Assembly (NCBI GenBank): GCA_904501955.1
Contig: CAJGCY010000001.1
Location: 14,030 to 78,029, forward strand
Direction of reading: 5' to 3'
Source of the DNA: an uncultured Akkermansia sp.
GTDB lineage: Bacteria; Verrucomicrobiota; Verrucomicrobiia; Verrucomicrobiales; Akkermansiaceae
DNA length: 64,000 nucleotides
Made by a program: the position numbers and the translations under genes. The notes below the pieces were generated by a model that had not been told where the DNA came from, did not search any database, and worked only from the letters and a program-made list of their open reading frames with translations. This document shows, in pieces, positions 1-9,225 of the stretch; position 1 is the first letter of the stretch, and every line of letters begins with the position of its first letter.

Positions 1-762
1 ATGCCCTTGGATGCTTTCAAAAACCGCATTTCCATCAACAAGGAAGAGGAATCCGTACAGGCTTGGCTGGAAGCAGCATGCAAAAAAACAGTTTGGAAGC
101 CCACCCGCGACGGTGCTGCGGAAACAGTGCTTGAGGATGCAAAGGCCGTGGAAGCAGACTTTGTAGCCAACCACTATGCTGAGGTGTACGAAACGGTGGA
201 TAAGGTATTTGTAAACGGCTCTACGACTCGCAATTTGCTTTCCCCCGGGCTTGCTGCACACGTTGCAACCATGTCTCAGCGTACTAAAAATTCGCCGCAG
301 ATGCTCATTCCGAACCTGTGCCATGGTCTCGCCCGTCACCACATGCCCATATACAAGTGGCAGGGTAACCACTACACCGGCCCGAGCCGCGTGCGAGCCA
401 TACCGGAGGGGACCGTACTGGCAGACCGCATGATGGACATCGTCAACTGGAGCAAAGAGCATTCGGGAGAGAAGGTCGAGGCCATGTTTGCCGCACTTTC
501 CGGCGTACCCGCCGGCACGGATGAAGAGAGCAAAAAAGCAGCGTCCGATGCCTATGCCCCCTTTGCATCTGACATGATTTGGCTGCTTGAGCAAGGCTTC
601 ATCGTGGTTACCAGCGACAACTCCATCTGGTATCCCAAGGGTAGCGCAGCCCCTGCTCCGGCGAAAACCGAGCCTCGCCACCGTAACAAGCGCAGAGGGC
701 ACAACGGCAGAAAGCCTGCACCGGCTGCAAAAGCCGATGCCAAACCCGCTGACGGGGAGTAA
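1..762 (+). CDS. Hypothetical protein with basic C-terminal tail
   Basis: The frame opens with ATG at the first base of the window, so the true start may lie upstream and the gene may be cut. The 253 visible residues look soluble, with no signal peptide or membrane segment. The body (to about residue 215) is a mixed fold I cannot assign; it ends in a segment rich in Trp and hydrophobics (DMIWLLEQGFIVV, about 190-205). The last 40 residues are low complexity: Pro/Ala/Lys with an Arg/Lys block (RHRNKRRGHNGRK) that could bind nucleic acid or an acidic partner. A strong terminator follows at 832. Function unknown; only the coding status is well supported. Confidence 0.7.
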   Translation: MPLDAFKNRISINKEEESVQAWLEAACKKTVWKPTRDGAAETVLEDAKAVEADFVANHYAEVYETVDKVFVNGSTTRNLLSPGLAAHVATMSQRTKNSPQMLIPNLCHGLARHHMPIYKWQGNHYTGPSRVRAIPEGTVLADRMMDIVNWSKEHSGEKVEAMFAALSGVPAGTDEESKKAASDAYAPFASDMIWLLEQGFIVVTSDNSIWYPKGSAAPAPAKTEPRHRNKRRGHNGRKPAPAAKADAKPADGE

Positions 763-831
763 CTCAGAGTAATCATACCATCAAAGCGCCATCAGGCGCC
801 GGGCATACTGAAAAGCAGCCCAACGCTGAAG

Positions 832-862
832 CCCCGCGCCTATTGGCGCGGGGTGCATTTTT
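832..862 (+). terminator. Rho-independent terminator
   Basis: A perfect 9-bp GC stem (CCCCGCGCC / GGCGCGGGG) with a TATT loop is followed by TGCATTTTT. It closes the first gene and separates it from menD. Confidence 0.8.
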
Positions 863-908
863 ACAGGAATAAGCATTTTTCATCGCAAAGCATTTACACA
901 AAACCAAC

Positions 909-2525
909 ATGGCTATTATCAGCAAAACGGCTTCGGTACAGGAATTGGTAGCCCTGATGCGCGAACACGGCATTACCCGCTGCGTGGTGTGCCCCGGCAG
1001 CAGGAATGCCCCCATAGCTGCAACCCTCAGCGCAATAGATGATTTTGAATGCCGCAGTGTCACGGATGAACGCAGCGCCGGCTTCATTGCTTTGGGCTGG
1101 GCAAACCAAGCACTTGCTCCGGTGGCAGTTTGCGTCACCTCCGGTTCCTCAACAGTGAACCTGCACCCCGCAGTAGCAGAGGCCTATTACCGCCACATCC
1201 CCCTGTTGGTAATATCCGCTGATCGCCCGGCGGAATGGATTGGCCAACAGGATGGGCAAACCCTGCCGCAGCCCAACATTTTCGGCAGTTTATGCCGCAT
1301 GAGCGTCAGCTTGCCGGAACATGATGAAAACGGCTGGCATACCAACAGACTGCTCAATGAGGCCATGCTGGAGCTCACGCACCGTGAGGGAGGCCCCGTG
1401 CACATCAACATTCCGCTGGCAGAGCCATTGTTTGCGATGGAAGACGCGGAGCTTCCCCGCCCACGCGTCATCTACCGCACGGAGTTATCATGCATGGATG
1501 GAGATGAAGAGCAAATGCTGCTGGAAATTGCAGCGGCCTTACCGCGCCGCATGCTACTGCTGGGGCAAATGCCCACTGCGCCGGATTTGCCGCCGGAACT
1601 GACGGAAGACCACGGCTTTGCCATAGTGGGAGAGCACTTGTGCAACACCCCCACTGCTGACTGTACCCGCCCGGACACCCTCATCGGCGGTGACGCAGAG
1701 TACCCGCTCATCCCCTCCCCGGACTTGCTCATTACCGTGGGCGGATGCATCATCTCCAAGCGACTCAAACAAATGCTGCGCCAAAATCCCCCTGCAGAGC
1801 ACTGGCACTTGAGCCGCGATGGAGAAGTGTGTGATACCTTTTGCCACCTGACTCGCGTGATAGAGGGAGATGCTGCAGAACTACTGGATTTGCTCGGCGC
1901 GTTCGCCCAAGACGGTGATGAATCATACCGTAATTTGTGGTGTGCTGAGCCCGCAGAGTTTCACGCCCCACACTCCGGAATGCGCATGGTTGGGGATGTG
2001 ATGAACAATATGCCCACCCCTGCTGTCCTGCATTTGGGGAATAGCTCTGCCGTCCGTTATGCCCAGCTTTTCCCCCTTAAAGAGGAGGTGCATGTGGAGT
2101 GCAATCGTGGAGTAAACGGCATAGAAGGCTCATTATCTGCAGCTCTCGGCTTTGCGCAAGCGGATACGCGACCGCAATTCATCATCATCGGAGATTTAAG
2201 CTTCTTTTACGACATGAACGCCCTGTGGATGGGCGGCATACAGAGCAATACGCGCATCCTATTGCTGAACAACAATTGCGGCGGTATTTTCAAGACCCTG
2301 CCCACACCGAACATCAACTTAGTGGAAGCCCCCCATACGGCAACGGCTCAGGCATGGGCTGAGGCTTGTGGCATGCGATACAAAGCCGTGGTGAGGAAAG
2401 AAGACTGGGCTGAAGCACTGGCTCAGCTCTGCGCGGAACACTCAGACCAAGCGCTCTTGGTGGAGGCTTTCACGGATAGCGAAAAGGACGCCGAATTGCT
2501 CAGAAACTTTTACAAAGAACATTGA
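909..2525 (+). CDS. menD: SEPHCHC synthase MenD
   Basis: Thiamine-diphosphate enzyme of menaquinone synthesis: joins isochorismate and 2-oxoglutarate to give 2-succinyl-5-enolpyruvyl-6-hydroxy-3-cyclohexene-1-carboxylate in the cytoplasm. At 538 aa it is slightly shorter than the E. coli enzyme (about 556). Family motifs are present: CPGSRNAP (28-35), TDERSAGF with the cofactor-activating Glu at 54, TSGS (78-81), SADRP (103-107), and a C-terminal Mg/ThDP-binding stretch [15 protein letters not shown]. It heads menD-menB-menC with a 10-nt gap to menB. No menF, menE, menA or menH is visible here, so the rest of the pathway must be elsewhere. No Shine-Dalgarno sequence and no clear promoter precede the ATG. 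Confidence 0.95.
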   Translation: MAIISKTASVQELVALMREHGITRCVVCPGSRNAPIAATLSAIDDFECRSVTDERSAGFIALGWANQALAPVAVCVTSGSSTVNLHPAVAEAYYRHIPLLVISADRPAEWIGQQDGQTLPQPNIFGSLCRMSVSLPEHDENGWHTNRLLNEAMLELTHREGGPVHINIPLAEPLFAMEDAELPRPRVIYRTELSCMDGDEEQMLLEIAAALPRRMLLLGQMPTAPDLPPELTEDHGFAIVGEHLCNTPTADCTRPDTLIGGDAEYPLIPSPDLLITVGGCIISKRLKQMLRQNPPAEHWHLSRDGEVCDTFCHLTRVIEGDAAELLDLLGAFAQDGDESYRNLWCAEPAEFHAPHSGMRMVGDVMNNMPTPAVLHLGNSSAVRYAQLFPLKEEVHVECNRGVNGIEGSLSAALGFAQADTRPQFIIIGDLSFFYDMNALWMGGIQSNTRILLLNNNCGGIFKTLPTPNINLVEAPHTATAQAWAEACGMRYKAVVRKEDWAEALAQLCAEHSDQALLVEAFTDSEKDAELLRNFYKEH

Positions 2526-2535
2526 ACACACATAT

Positions 2536-3354
2536 ATGAAACGCGAGTGGAAAACCATTAAGCAGTACGAGGAAATCCTCTTCGAGCAATACGGCGGCAT
2601 TGCCCGCATCACCATCAACCGTGAGCGCTACCGCAACGCATTCACCCCGCTGACCACGGCGGAAATGAGTGATGCACTCAGCCTCTGCCGCGAGATGCAG
2701 GATGTAGCCGTCGTTGTGTTGACCGGCGCGGGAGAGGTTGCCTTTTGTGCCGGTGGGGATATGAATGTAAAAGGCCACGGCGGGTATATGGATAAACAGG
2801 GAATCCCCCGCTTATCCGTGCTGGATGTTCAAAAGCAAATTCGCTCCCTGCCCAAGCCCGTCATTGCCGCGGTGAATGGTTTTGCCATAGGCGGTGGCCA
2901 TGTTCTGCATGTGGTCTGCGACTTGAGCATAGCCTCCGAGAACGCCATTTTCGGGCAGACAGGCCCGCGCGTAGGCAGCTTCGACGCAGGCTTCGGCTCT
3001 TCCTACATGGCACGTTGCATCGGGCAAAAGAAGACACGCGAGATTTGGTTCCTTTGCCGCAAATACAACGCACAAGAGGCTTTGGAGATGGGGCTGGTCA
3101 ACAAAGTAGTCCCCTTGGCTCAGCTGGAAGATGAGTACGTACAATGGGCGGAAGAAATGATGCAGCACTCCCCCATTGCACTGCGCATGATAAAAGCCGG
3201 TCTGAATGCGGAATTGGACGGGCAAGCCGGCATCCAAGAGTTGGCAGGAGATGCCACCATGCTCTTCTACATGTGTGAAGAGGCGCATGAAGGCTCGCGC
3301 GCCTTTTTGGAGAAACGCAAACCGGACTTCTCCAAATACCCCAAAATGCCGTAA
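2536..3354 (+). CDS. menB: 1,4-dihydroxy-2-naphthoyl-CoA synthase MenB
   Basis: Crotonase-fold enzyme that cyclises o-succinylbenzoyl-CoA to 1,4-dihydroxy-2-naphthoyl-CoA. Length 272 aa is normal. MenB-specific signatures are seen: [12 protein letters not shown] (73-84), the oxyanion-hole segment NGFAIGGGH (114-122), and [20 protein letters not shown] (141-160) with the conserved Asp150. These distinguish it from generic enoyl-CoA hydratases. It lies 10 nt after menD and 5 nt before the TTG start of menC, so the three are probably co-transcribed. In biosynthetic order MenC acts before MenB, with MenE (not seen here) between them. Confidence 0.95.
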   Translation: MKREWKTIKQYEEILFEQYGGIARITINRERYRNAFTPLTTAEMSDALSLCREMQDVAVVVLTGAGEVAFCAGGDMNVKGHGGYMDKQGIPRLSVLDVQKQIRSLPKPVIAAVNGFAIGGGHVLHVVCDLSIASENAIFGQTGPRVGSFDAGFGSSYMARCIGQKKTREIWFLCRKYNAQEALEMGLVNKVVPLAQLEDEYVQWAEEMMQHSPIALRMIKAGLNAELDGQAGIQELAGDATMLFYMCEEAHEGSRAFLEKRKPDFSKYPKMP

Positions 3355-3359
3355 ACTTC

Positions 3360-4406
3360 TTGAACACAACGCTACAAGATGCGCTTAACCGGGCATCCGC
3401 TTTCCCCTTGCAACTGCATTGGAGAAAGCGGGTGCTGCATTTCAAACGACCTGCAGCAACCTCGCGCGGAGCGTTAACAACTCGCACCACCTACATAGTG
3501 GAAGCCCGCTCCCCTTTAGGCGTGGGCTTCGGCGAGTGTTGCACCATGCCGGGGCTGCTGCCGGAACCGACGGAAGCCGAGTTGACGACCGCATGCCGTG
3601 AGGTGGAGAAGAGAGGTCTGAAGGACGGGGCTGCTCTTTACTCATCCCCTGTGCGGTTCGGTATAGAATGCGCAGTCCTGAACGCTGTGAGTGGCGGTGG
3701 ACCTATATGGGACACCCCCTTTACACGGGGCGAACGCAGCATACCCATACACCACCTGATATGGATGGCCGATGCGGACACCATGCTTCACAACATGGAA
3801 GAAGGAATACGTCGCGGTTTCAACTGTTTGAAACTAAAAGTCGGGGCTCTGCCTTGGGCTCAAGAAGTGGAACTGCTCCACAATGCCCATACTGCTTTTC
3901 CGCAAGCAGAAATCAGAGTGGATGCCAACGGTGCGTTCTCGCCTGTGGAAGCCCCTGCTAAACTGGAAGCCCTGGCAGCAGCGGGAGTACACTTGATAGA
4001 GCAACCCCTGGCACCACTTCATCTTAAGGAATTGACAGCCTTGTGCAGAGAAACACCCCTGCCCATCGCCCTTGATGAATCGCTGATACAGTACGCCCTT
4101 CACCCCGAGCAGCGTGCGGAGTTGCTGGATATCATTCGCCCGCAAGCCATCGTTATCAAGCCCTCCCTGCACGGTGGGCTACTCGCAGCAGAGCACTGGG
4201 CACATGCAGCGGAGCAACGCGGCATCGCATGGTGGATAAACTCCGCCTTAGAAAGCAACATTGGCCGTACGACACTGGCGGAGTGGTGCGATTACCGCGC
4301 ACCGGGCAAACTGCAGGGACTGGGCACCGGCTCACTTTTTGAGGACGACACCCCGGGGCGACTCAGACTCCGAGGCAACGGCCTCTTTTATTCCCGCAAC
4401 GCTTAA
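3360..4406 (+). CDS. menC: o-Succinylbenzoate synthase MenC
   Basis: Enolase-superfamily enzyme that dehydrates SHCHC to o-succinylbenzoate. The catalytic set is complete: KxK (Lys158, Lys160), metal ligands Asp188, Glu214 and Asp239, and Lys267 on the far side of the barrel. The start is a TTG five bases after the menB stop; no ATG lies near the expected N-terminus and the reading frame stays homologous-looking from residue 15 onward. Length 348 aa fits the family. The 3' end overlaps the opposite-strand membrane gene by 4 nt. Assignment as MenC rather than another muconate-cycloisomerase-type enzyme rests partly on the menD-menB context. Confidence 0.92.
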   Translation: MNTTLQDALNRASAFPLQLHWRKRVLHFKRPAATSRGALTTRTTYIVEARSPLGVGFGECCTMPGLLPEPTEAELTTACREVEKRGLKDGAALYSSPVRFGIECAVLNAVSGGGPIWDTPFTRGERSIPIHHLIWMADADTMLHNMEEGIRRGFNCLKLKVGALPWAQEVELLHNAHTAFPQAEIRVDANGAFSPVEAPAKLEALAAAGVHLIEQPLAPLHLKELTALCRETPLPIALDESLIQYALHPEQRAELLDIIRPQAIVIKPSLHGGLLAAEHWAHAAEQRGIAWWINSALESNIGRTTLAEWCDYRAPGKLQGLGTGSLFEDDTPGRLRLRGNGLFYSRNA

Positions 4407-5236
4407 TGGAACCAAGTTTCCGGGGCGTAAATGGATATACTCAGCAAGGCCGGCAGCGCCATCATTCCCCAGTGGAACGAGAACCAAACATCTTGCTGAA
4501 AACGTGAGCGCATACGCCCCAGTACATGCAAAAAAGCCGTTGCTATGCACAGAGAGCCGTAAAAATGCTGCTCATAACCATTGCCGACTTGAACGAGCAT
4601 GTATAGGCATGCCGTAAAAAATAAAGCCATGCCGAAGGGAACCCACACAGCCGTGCGCTCACCTGCTTCTCCGGCCAGCGGACGCGCCTTTTCCACCTGA
4701 AACAGAAAAAACAATACGCATAAACACCACAAGTGTTTATTCTGCAACATGTGCAGGGGGGAATACATGAAGCTGTAAAAATAGCTCGGCACGGCGCAGG
4801 CAAAAACAAAGGCCACGGATAGGCCTAACTCGCGGAAAAACGGCACTTTCTTCAAAAACGGCATGTGCGCCACAACCGATATCATCAGCGGAACCGTGAA
4901 AAATGCTATCAGATACTGCCCAACACTGAAAAACAACATCCAAAGTGTTGCAAAAAACGCACACAAGGCCACAAGCAACATCAGGAACGCATGCCCCAGA
5001 TAATACTCCGCATAAGGTACCTCTCGCCCCATCATTGCCCGGGTCACACGTGTGAACAACACGTATACCCACACCATGGAGAACAGCAACAGCAATGGCC
5101 CGAAGGTTAACATCGGTATGCTGAATAACGCAGCGATCAAAACACCCCACGCCAGCGCCACTAAGGGAATATCCAAGCCCCAAAGTGGGATTAGCATCCA
5201 CCATGGTTTGATAACGTTATTATTCCCTCCTCTCAT
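4403..5236 (-). CDS. Multi-pass membrane protein, UbiA-like layout (uncertain)
   Basis: About 277 aa with seven to nine hydrophobic segments and few charged loops. The segment order vaguely resembles the UbiA/MenA prenyltransferase fold seen in Verrucomicrobia, and its position beside menDBC would suit a MenA role. However, the Asp-rich NDxxDxxxD-type motifs needed for prenyl diphosphate binding are not visible; the place where the first would lie reads VYVLFTRVTRAMMGRE. So either it is a degenerate relative or an unrelated integral membrane protein. I prefer the ATG at 5236 over that at 5245, because the -10 box at 5244-5249 overlaps the latter. Its stop overlaps menC by 4 nt (convergent). 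Confidence 0.6.
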   Translation of the reverse strand: MRGGNNNVIKPWWMLIPLWGLDIPLVALAWGVLIAALFSIPMLTFGPLLLLFSMVWVYVLFTRVTRAMMGREVPYAEYYLGHAFLMLLVALCAFFATLWMLFFSVGQYLIAFFTVPLMISVVAHMPFLKKVPFFRELGLSVAFVFACAVPSYFYSFMYSPLHMLQNKHLWCLCVLFFLFQVEKARPLAGEAGERTAVWVPFGMALFFTACLYMLVQVGNGYEQHFYGSLCIATAFLHVLGRMRSRFQQDVWFSFHWGMMALPALLSISIYAPETWFH

Positions 5237-5243
5237 TGGCTCC

Positions 5244-5271
5244 ATTATGCCCTATTTTTTCATTTTGGCAA
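5244..5271 (-). promoter_or_regulatory. Promoter of the 5236 gene
   Basis: Minus strand: TTGCCA (5266-5271), 16 nt, CATAAT (5244-5249). Only 7 nt separate the -10 from the ATG at 5236, predicting a leaderless mRNA. Confidence 0.5.
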
Positions 5272-5331
5272 GCGCGCAAGATGTCATTCTACGAAAAGGT
5301 GAAATATAACACATAAAGTCACAATTTATCC

Positions 5332-5360
5332 TTGCGCAGGCCTATGAATATGCCTATAAT
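5332..5360 (+). promoter_or_regulatory. Promoter of the 5368 gene
   Basis: TTGCGC (5332-5337), 17 nt, perfect TATAAT (5355-5360), then 7 nt to ATG 5368. The two upstream in-frame ATGs (5344, 5350) and a TTG (5332) fall inside the promoter, so they are unlikely starts. Confidence 0.65.
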
Positions 5361-5367
5361 CTGCGAC

Positions 5368-5991
5368 ATGGAATGGAATGACAGCTTTATGACGCTTTTC
5401 AGAAATGCCGTGGAGCGTTTTCATGAGCGTCCGCAGACACCTGTAGACCGCTTTTTTCTGCCTGATGAGTGCAGTATTTTGGCAGATATAGGCTATAAGC
5501 CGGCGGAGATGCATGCCTACATTCAGGACTACGCCACCAAAGGCGATCCCAGCCCGAGCACCATTCTGCTCATTGCTGCTACGCGACGCGCATTTTTCAT
5601 AACCTCCCAGCGAGGCATCTTCGGCAATGCCAAACCGGTTAAAGAGGAAGATTTACCGGCGGAGAATGATGCATTTCAAGAGATTCGCTACTTACCGCGA
5701 ATGATTCGCAAGGCGGAGGCGAAGCTGCACGGGACCTTGGATGAGAACGTCATGTACTACTGCGAGAAAGATCGCGAATTCCTCAGAAAACACGGCAACA
5801 TACACCCTGCGGACTTCTTGCAGATGACTTGGGCTGCCCATGGCGATAAACAAAAGATGGTTTCCTCCGTGCTGAACGCCATTCATGCGCAACAGCCGGC
5901 CAACGCCCCGGACCAGCGCAATAAAACACCGAATCCTGCGGAACAACAAGCCGCGAGCAGCCCCATACAAAGCGAACTGAAACTTGACTGA
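5368..5991 (+). CDS. DUF5069-like protein
   Basis: Soluble protein of 207 aa. Residues about 95-165 (LPRMIRKAEAKLHGTL ... KHGNIHPADF ... AAHGDKQKMVSSVL) resemble the DUF5069 family of Verrucomicrobia, whose function is unknown to me. The tail (from about 175) is low-complexity Gln/Pro/Ala. The start at 5368 is chosen because a consensus promoter ends 7 nt before it. It is divergent from the 5236 membrane gene and sits 5 nt before the next gene, so those two are likely co-transcribed. No catalytic motif is evident. Confidence 0.65.
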   Translation: MEWNDSFMTLFRNAVERFHERPQTPVDRFFLPDECSILADIGYKPAEMHAYIQDYATKGDPSPSTILLIAATRRAFFITSQRGIFGNAKPVKEEDLPAENDAFQEIRYLPRMIRKAEAKLHGTLDENVMYYCEKDREFLRKHGNIHPADFLQMTWAAHGDKQKMVSSVLNAIHAQQPANAPDQRNKTPNPAEQQAASSPIQSELKLD

Positions 5992-5996
5992 ACAAC

Positions 5997-6476
5997 ATGA
6001 AAAGGCATACTCCCAAGACAGACGCAACAGCACCTGAGGTAACAACGGAACCTCAGCGCCTCGCCTTGGAGGCCATGTCGCATGAGCTGGTGGAAAAGCT
6101 CAACATCATGGTGGCGGAGCAAGAGAAAAGAGCAAGAGAGTTCACCAACCTCAAGCACTCTCTTTCCGCGCTCCCCTCAGATCCCGAGCTTCCACAAACA
6201 TCACAAACACCTGAACCTCGGCGCAATACTGCGCCTAAGCACAAGCTCCCCCCCGTTCCCCGACCTTTGCCGGAGCAACCGGTCTACACACCCAAGGAAG
6301 AATCGCCACTTCCGCCTATTCCGCCCTATCATTCTGCGCCGAGTGAAGCACGCTCCCACCGCCGTAAGCCCGCGGTTATCAAGGGGACAGAGTCGCAGAA
6401 AGAAGAAGGCATTGGCATAGGCACCATTATCACCGTGCTCATTATCGTCTTCATGCTTGTGGCTAAAGGTTGTTAA
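5997..6476 (+). CDS. Tail-anchored proline-rich protein
   Basis: A 159-aa protein with a helical, charged N-terminal third (about 18-58, coiled-coil-like), a Pro-rich basic middle (65-125), and one C-terminal membrane segment (GTIITVLIIVFMLVA, about 140-156) followed by KGC. That topology suggests a tail-anchored inner-membrane protein with a flexible cytoplasmic arm. It follows the previous gene by 5 nt and ends 20 nt before the start of the RND adaptor, so it may be transcribed with the pump, though nothing in it points to efflux. No recognised family. Confidence 0.6.
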   Translation: MKRHTPKTDATAPEVTTEPQRLALEAMSHELVEKLNIMVAEQEKRAREFTNLKHSLSALPSDPELPQTSQTPEPRRNTAPKHKLPPVPRPLPEQPVYTPKEESPLPPIPPYHSAPSEARSHRRKPAVIKGTESQKEEGIGIGTIITVLIIVFMLVAKGC

Positions 6477-6496
6477 TTTTCTCACCCCTTTCACAT

Positions 6497-9211
6497 ATGA
6501 CAAAACAAATACTGACAGCAATTGCATTAGGAACTTGCGCAGTGTCTTTGCCTTTGTTGACTTCTTGCTCTGATTCCGGAGCCGATGCAGCGGCAACAGC
6601 TGCAGCTCCTGCGATTAAAACAATGAAGCTCAGGCATCAAAAAGTGACCGACATCCGCACGTGGATGGGTTATTTGCGCGGTGTTCAGGATACGGATTTG
6701 TACCCCCGCGTCAGCGGATGTATCATCGAATACAAAGAAGGCCAAGAAGTTAAAGAGGGCGATATCATTTACCGAATTGACCCCCGGCCCTTCCAAGCTG
6801 AGTTATCTCGAGCTCAAGCCAACCTGGAAGCAGCAAAGGCAGCCTTGGCTCAGGCTGAGGCCTCCCGCGACCAAGTGAAGCTAGATGTAGACCGCTACAC
6901 AGGGCTGGTGACTACCGGTGCAGCATCCGACAAACAACTGACGGATGCCAAGCATAATCTCGATGCAGCTATCGCTAAGGTAAAAGCATGTGAGGCTGAT
7001 ATTTTACAACAAGAAGCAGCCGTGCGCACCGCTGAGATTAACCTGTCATATACGGATGTAAAAGCCCCTTACGACGGCTTTGTCGGCACATCACTCATTT
7101 CCACCGGTGCCTTGGTAAGCCCGGCGACTAAACTCGGCAACATCACCTCTTCCGGGGCATTGCGAGTGGATTTCTCCATCAACAGCGACGCCCTGCTCCA
7201 TTCATTCCAGCGTTATGGCAAGGTCCAGTCCGACAAGAAAGACCCCGCTCTTGCCAATGCATCCCCCGCTTTCGACATTATCCTGGAAGACGGAACAACC
7301 TACGAGCACAAGGGTGAAATGCTTTCCATGGACAGCCGGGTGGATGGTACCGGCCTCATCGACATTGTCGGTGCCGTACCGAATCCCGATGCCAAGCTTC
7401 GCGGTGGCATGAAAATCAACCTCCGCGTCCCCATTGCGGAGAAAGATGCCATCCTCGTACCCAAGGAAGCCATCCGAACCGTGATGCGCAACAGCTTCAT
7501 CATCATCGTGGATAAGGCAAATATCCCTCATTCCGTCCCTGTTACGATTGATGGCTACTACACCGTGGAAGTGAAAGAAGATGATGGTTATACCTCTACT
7601 CAGGAGATGGTTGCCGTCACGGATTATAATCTTCCCCTTGCCGATTATTTCCGCAAGTTCGGCTATGAAAACATAACAGACGTACCGATTGTAGCGGATA
7701 AAGAGAACGGCGTGCAAGCCATGACGATTTCCTCCGCGAACTCACGCCTTGATGACCGCAAGGCTGAAATGGAGGAAGCAAAACGCGAGCAGGAGGACAG
7801 CATCCTCAGCAGCATTCTGATGGCCATCGGGTTAGAGGACCCTCTGCCCTCACCTGATACGCTCAAGCCGCAAACAATCACCACCAGACCCTTCACCTAC
7901 AACCCGGCCGAGGAACAGGCAAAAATGGCTGCCGCCATGGCAAAGATGAACAAGGTGAACCCGAACGCGAAGCCCACCATGCCTCCGGTGAAGGTGAAAG
8001 TTGCTAACATCGTCCGCCGCGATGTCGGTGAAGTGATGGAGTGGTATGGCTCCTTGCGTGGTAAAGAGGAGACGGAAATCCGCCCGCAGGTAAGCGGCTT
8101 CCTCCTCAAACAACACTTCCGCAACGGCACCTTGGTCAAAGAAGGAGATGTGCTCTTCACCATTGACCCGGCTCCGTATGAGGCTGCTCTTGCCAGCGCA
8201 AAAGCCAACTTGGAGTCTGCCAAAGCACAACATGAAGCTTCTGTCGTTCAGCTGAATAAAGCAAAAGGTGATTTAGAGCGATTCGCCAGGCTGAACACCG
8301 AAACCCCGGGCGCGGTTTCCACCAAAATGGTGACGGATGCACAGAGCGACGTTTTGACGGCGGAGGCAAACGTACGCCGAGCTTTGGCAACTGTCGGACA
8401 AATGGAAGCAGCTGTACGCTTAGCTGAAATCAATTTGGGGTATACCACCATTAAAGCGCCCTTCAGTGGCCGCGTCGGCATCAGCAATCCCTCCGTCGGA
8501 GCACTCGTTTCTCCCAACGATGCACAGTCACTTGTATCCATCTCCTCGGTTGACCCCATACGCGTGGATTTCCAGGTAAGTGGGCGAGATGCCTTGCAAA
8601 TTACCAACCGAGTCGGCAAGAATAACCCGAATGGAGCTATGACATTCGACATCGTCTTAGAAGACGGCACGGTATACCCCAGTAAGGGAACCATCGTCTC
8701 CCCCGACAACGTCGTGAAAAAGACAACCGGCACATTCGGCATAGTGGCTGAGGTGGAGAATACCACATCCGGGCTGCGCAGTGGCATGCCCGTCAAGGTG
8801 CGCGCCGCTCTCAGAGAACAGAAAGATGCTCTCTTGGTGCCTGCTCGAGCCCCCCTGACTCAGGGTGTCATGGACATCATCCTGATTAAGGGTAAAGACA
8901 ACGCGCCCTCTGCCATGCCCATCAAAAAGGGAGCATTGGTCACAATAGAGGTAGATGGAGTTTTGCAGCCCATGCAAATCATTCACTTAGACCCGGCGAT
9001 GCTCCAGAAAATGGGATATGAAGCCCCCACTGAGGTGGAGGTAATCGTAGAAGGCACACTGCCCGCAGGTATGGCGCTGCAAGCTAACATGGCAGCCGAA
9101 GGGCGCGCCAATAAGCTGGAGGCCACACCGTTCATCTACACCACACCGCGTACGGTGGAGCCCTCCATCACTGCGGACAAATCTCCGACCCCGAATCTTA
9201 ACAAATTCTAA
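6497..9211 (+). CDS. Tandem double RND periplasmic adaptor (membrane fusion lipoprotein)
   Basis: Adaptor of an RND efflux pump, but with two complete HlyD/AcrA-type modules in one 904-aa chain. N-terminus: lipoprotein signal with lipobox LTSC (Cys24). Module 1 runs about 39-400: lipoyl half-motif (DLYPRVSGCIIEYKEGQEV), alpha-hairpin rich in Ala/Glu, second lipoyl half (INLSYTDVKAPYDGFVG), beta-barrel. A charged linker (about 420-490) leads to module 2 (about 494-870), which repeats the order: EIRPQVSGF, hairpin, INLGYTTIKAPFSGRVG, VDFQVSGRDALQ. Normal adaptors are about 380 aa. The ATG at 6497 gives the proper signal peptide. The permease follows 14 nt downstream. Adaptors work as trimers of dimers, so a fused dimer is structurally sensible. 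Confidence 0.9.
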   Translation: MTKQILTAIALGTCAVSLPLLTSCSDSGADAAATAAAPAIKTMKLRHQKVTDIRTWMGYLRGVQDTDLYPRVSGCIIEYKEGQEVKEGDIIYRIDPRPFQAELSRAQANLEAAKAALAQAEASRDQVKLDVDRYTGLVTTGAASDKQLTDAKHNLDAAIAKVKACEADILQQEAAVRTAEINLSYTDVKAPYDGFVGTSLISTGALVSPATKLGNITSSGALRVDFSINSDALLHSFQRYGKVQSDKKDPALANASPAFDIILEDGTTYEHKGEMLSMDSRVDGTGLIDIVGAVPNPDAKLRGGMKINLRVPIAEKDAILVPKEAIRTVMRNSFIIIVDKANIPHSVPVTIDGYYTVEVKEDDGYTSTQEMVAVTDYNLPLADYFRKFGYENITDVPIVADKENGVQAMTISSANSRLDDRKAEMEEAKREQEDSILSSILMAIGLEDPLPSPDTLKPQTITTRPFTYNPAEEQAKMAAAMAKMNKVNPNAKPTMPPVKVKVANIVRRDVGEVMEWYGSLRGKEETEIRPQVSGFLLKQHFRNGTLVKEGDVLFTIDPAPYEAALASAKANLESAKAQHEASVVQLNKAKGDLERFARLNTETPGAVSTKMVTDAQSDVLTAEANVRRALATVGQMEAAVRLAEINLGYTTIKAPFSGRVGISNPSVGALVSPNDAQSLVSISSVDPIRVDFQVSGRDALQITNRVGKNNPNGAMTFDIVLEDGTVYPSKGTIVSPDNVVKKTTGTFGIVAEVENTTSGLRSGMPVKVRAALREQKDALLVPARAPLTQGVMDIILIKGKDNAPSAMPIKKGALVTIEVDGVLQPMQIIHLDPAMLQKMGYEAPTEVEVIVEGTLPAGMALQANMAAEGRANKLEATPFIYTTPRTVEPSITADKSPTPNLNKF

Positions 9212-9225
9212 CCACCTGAATAATT

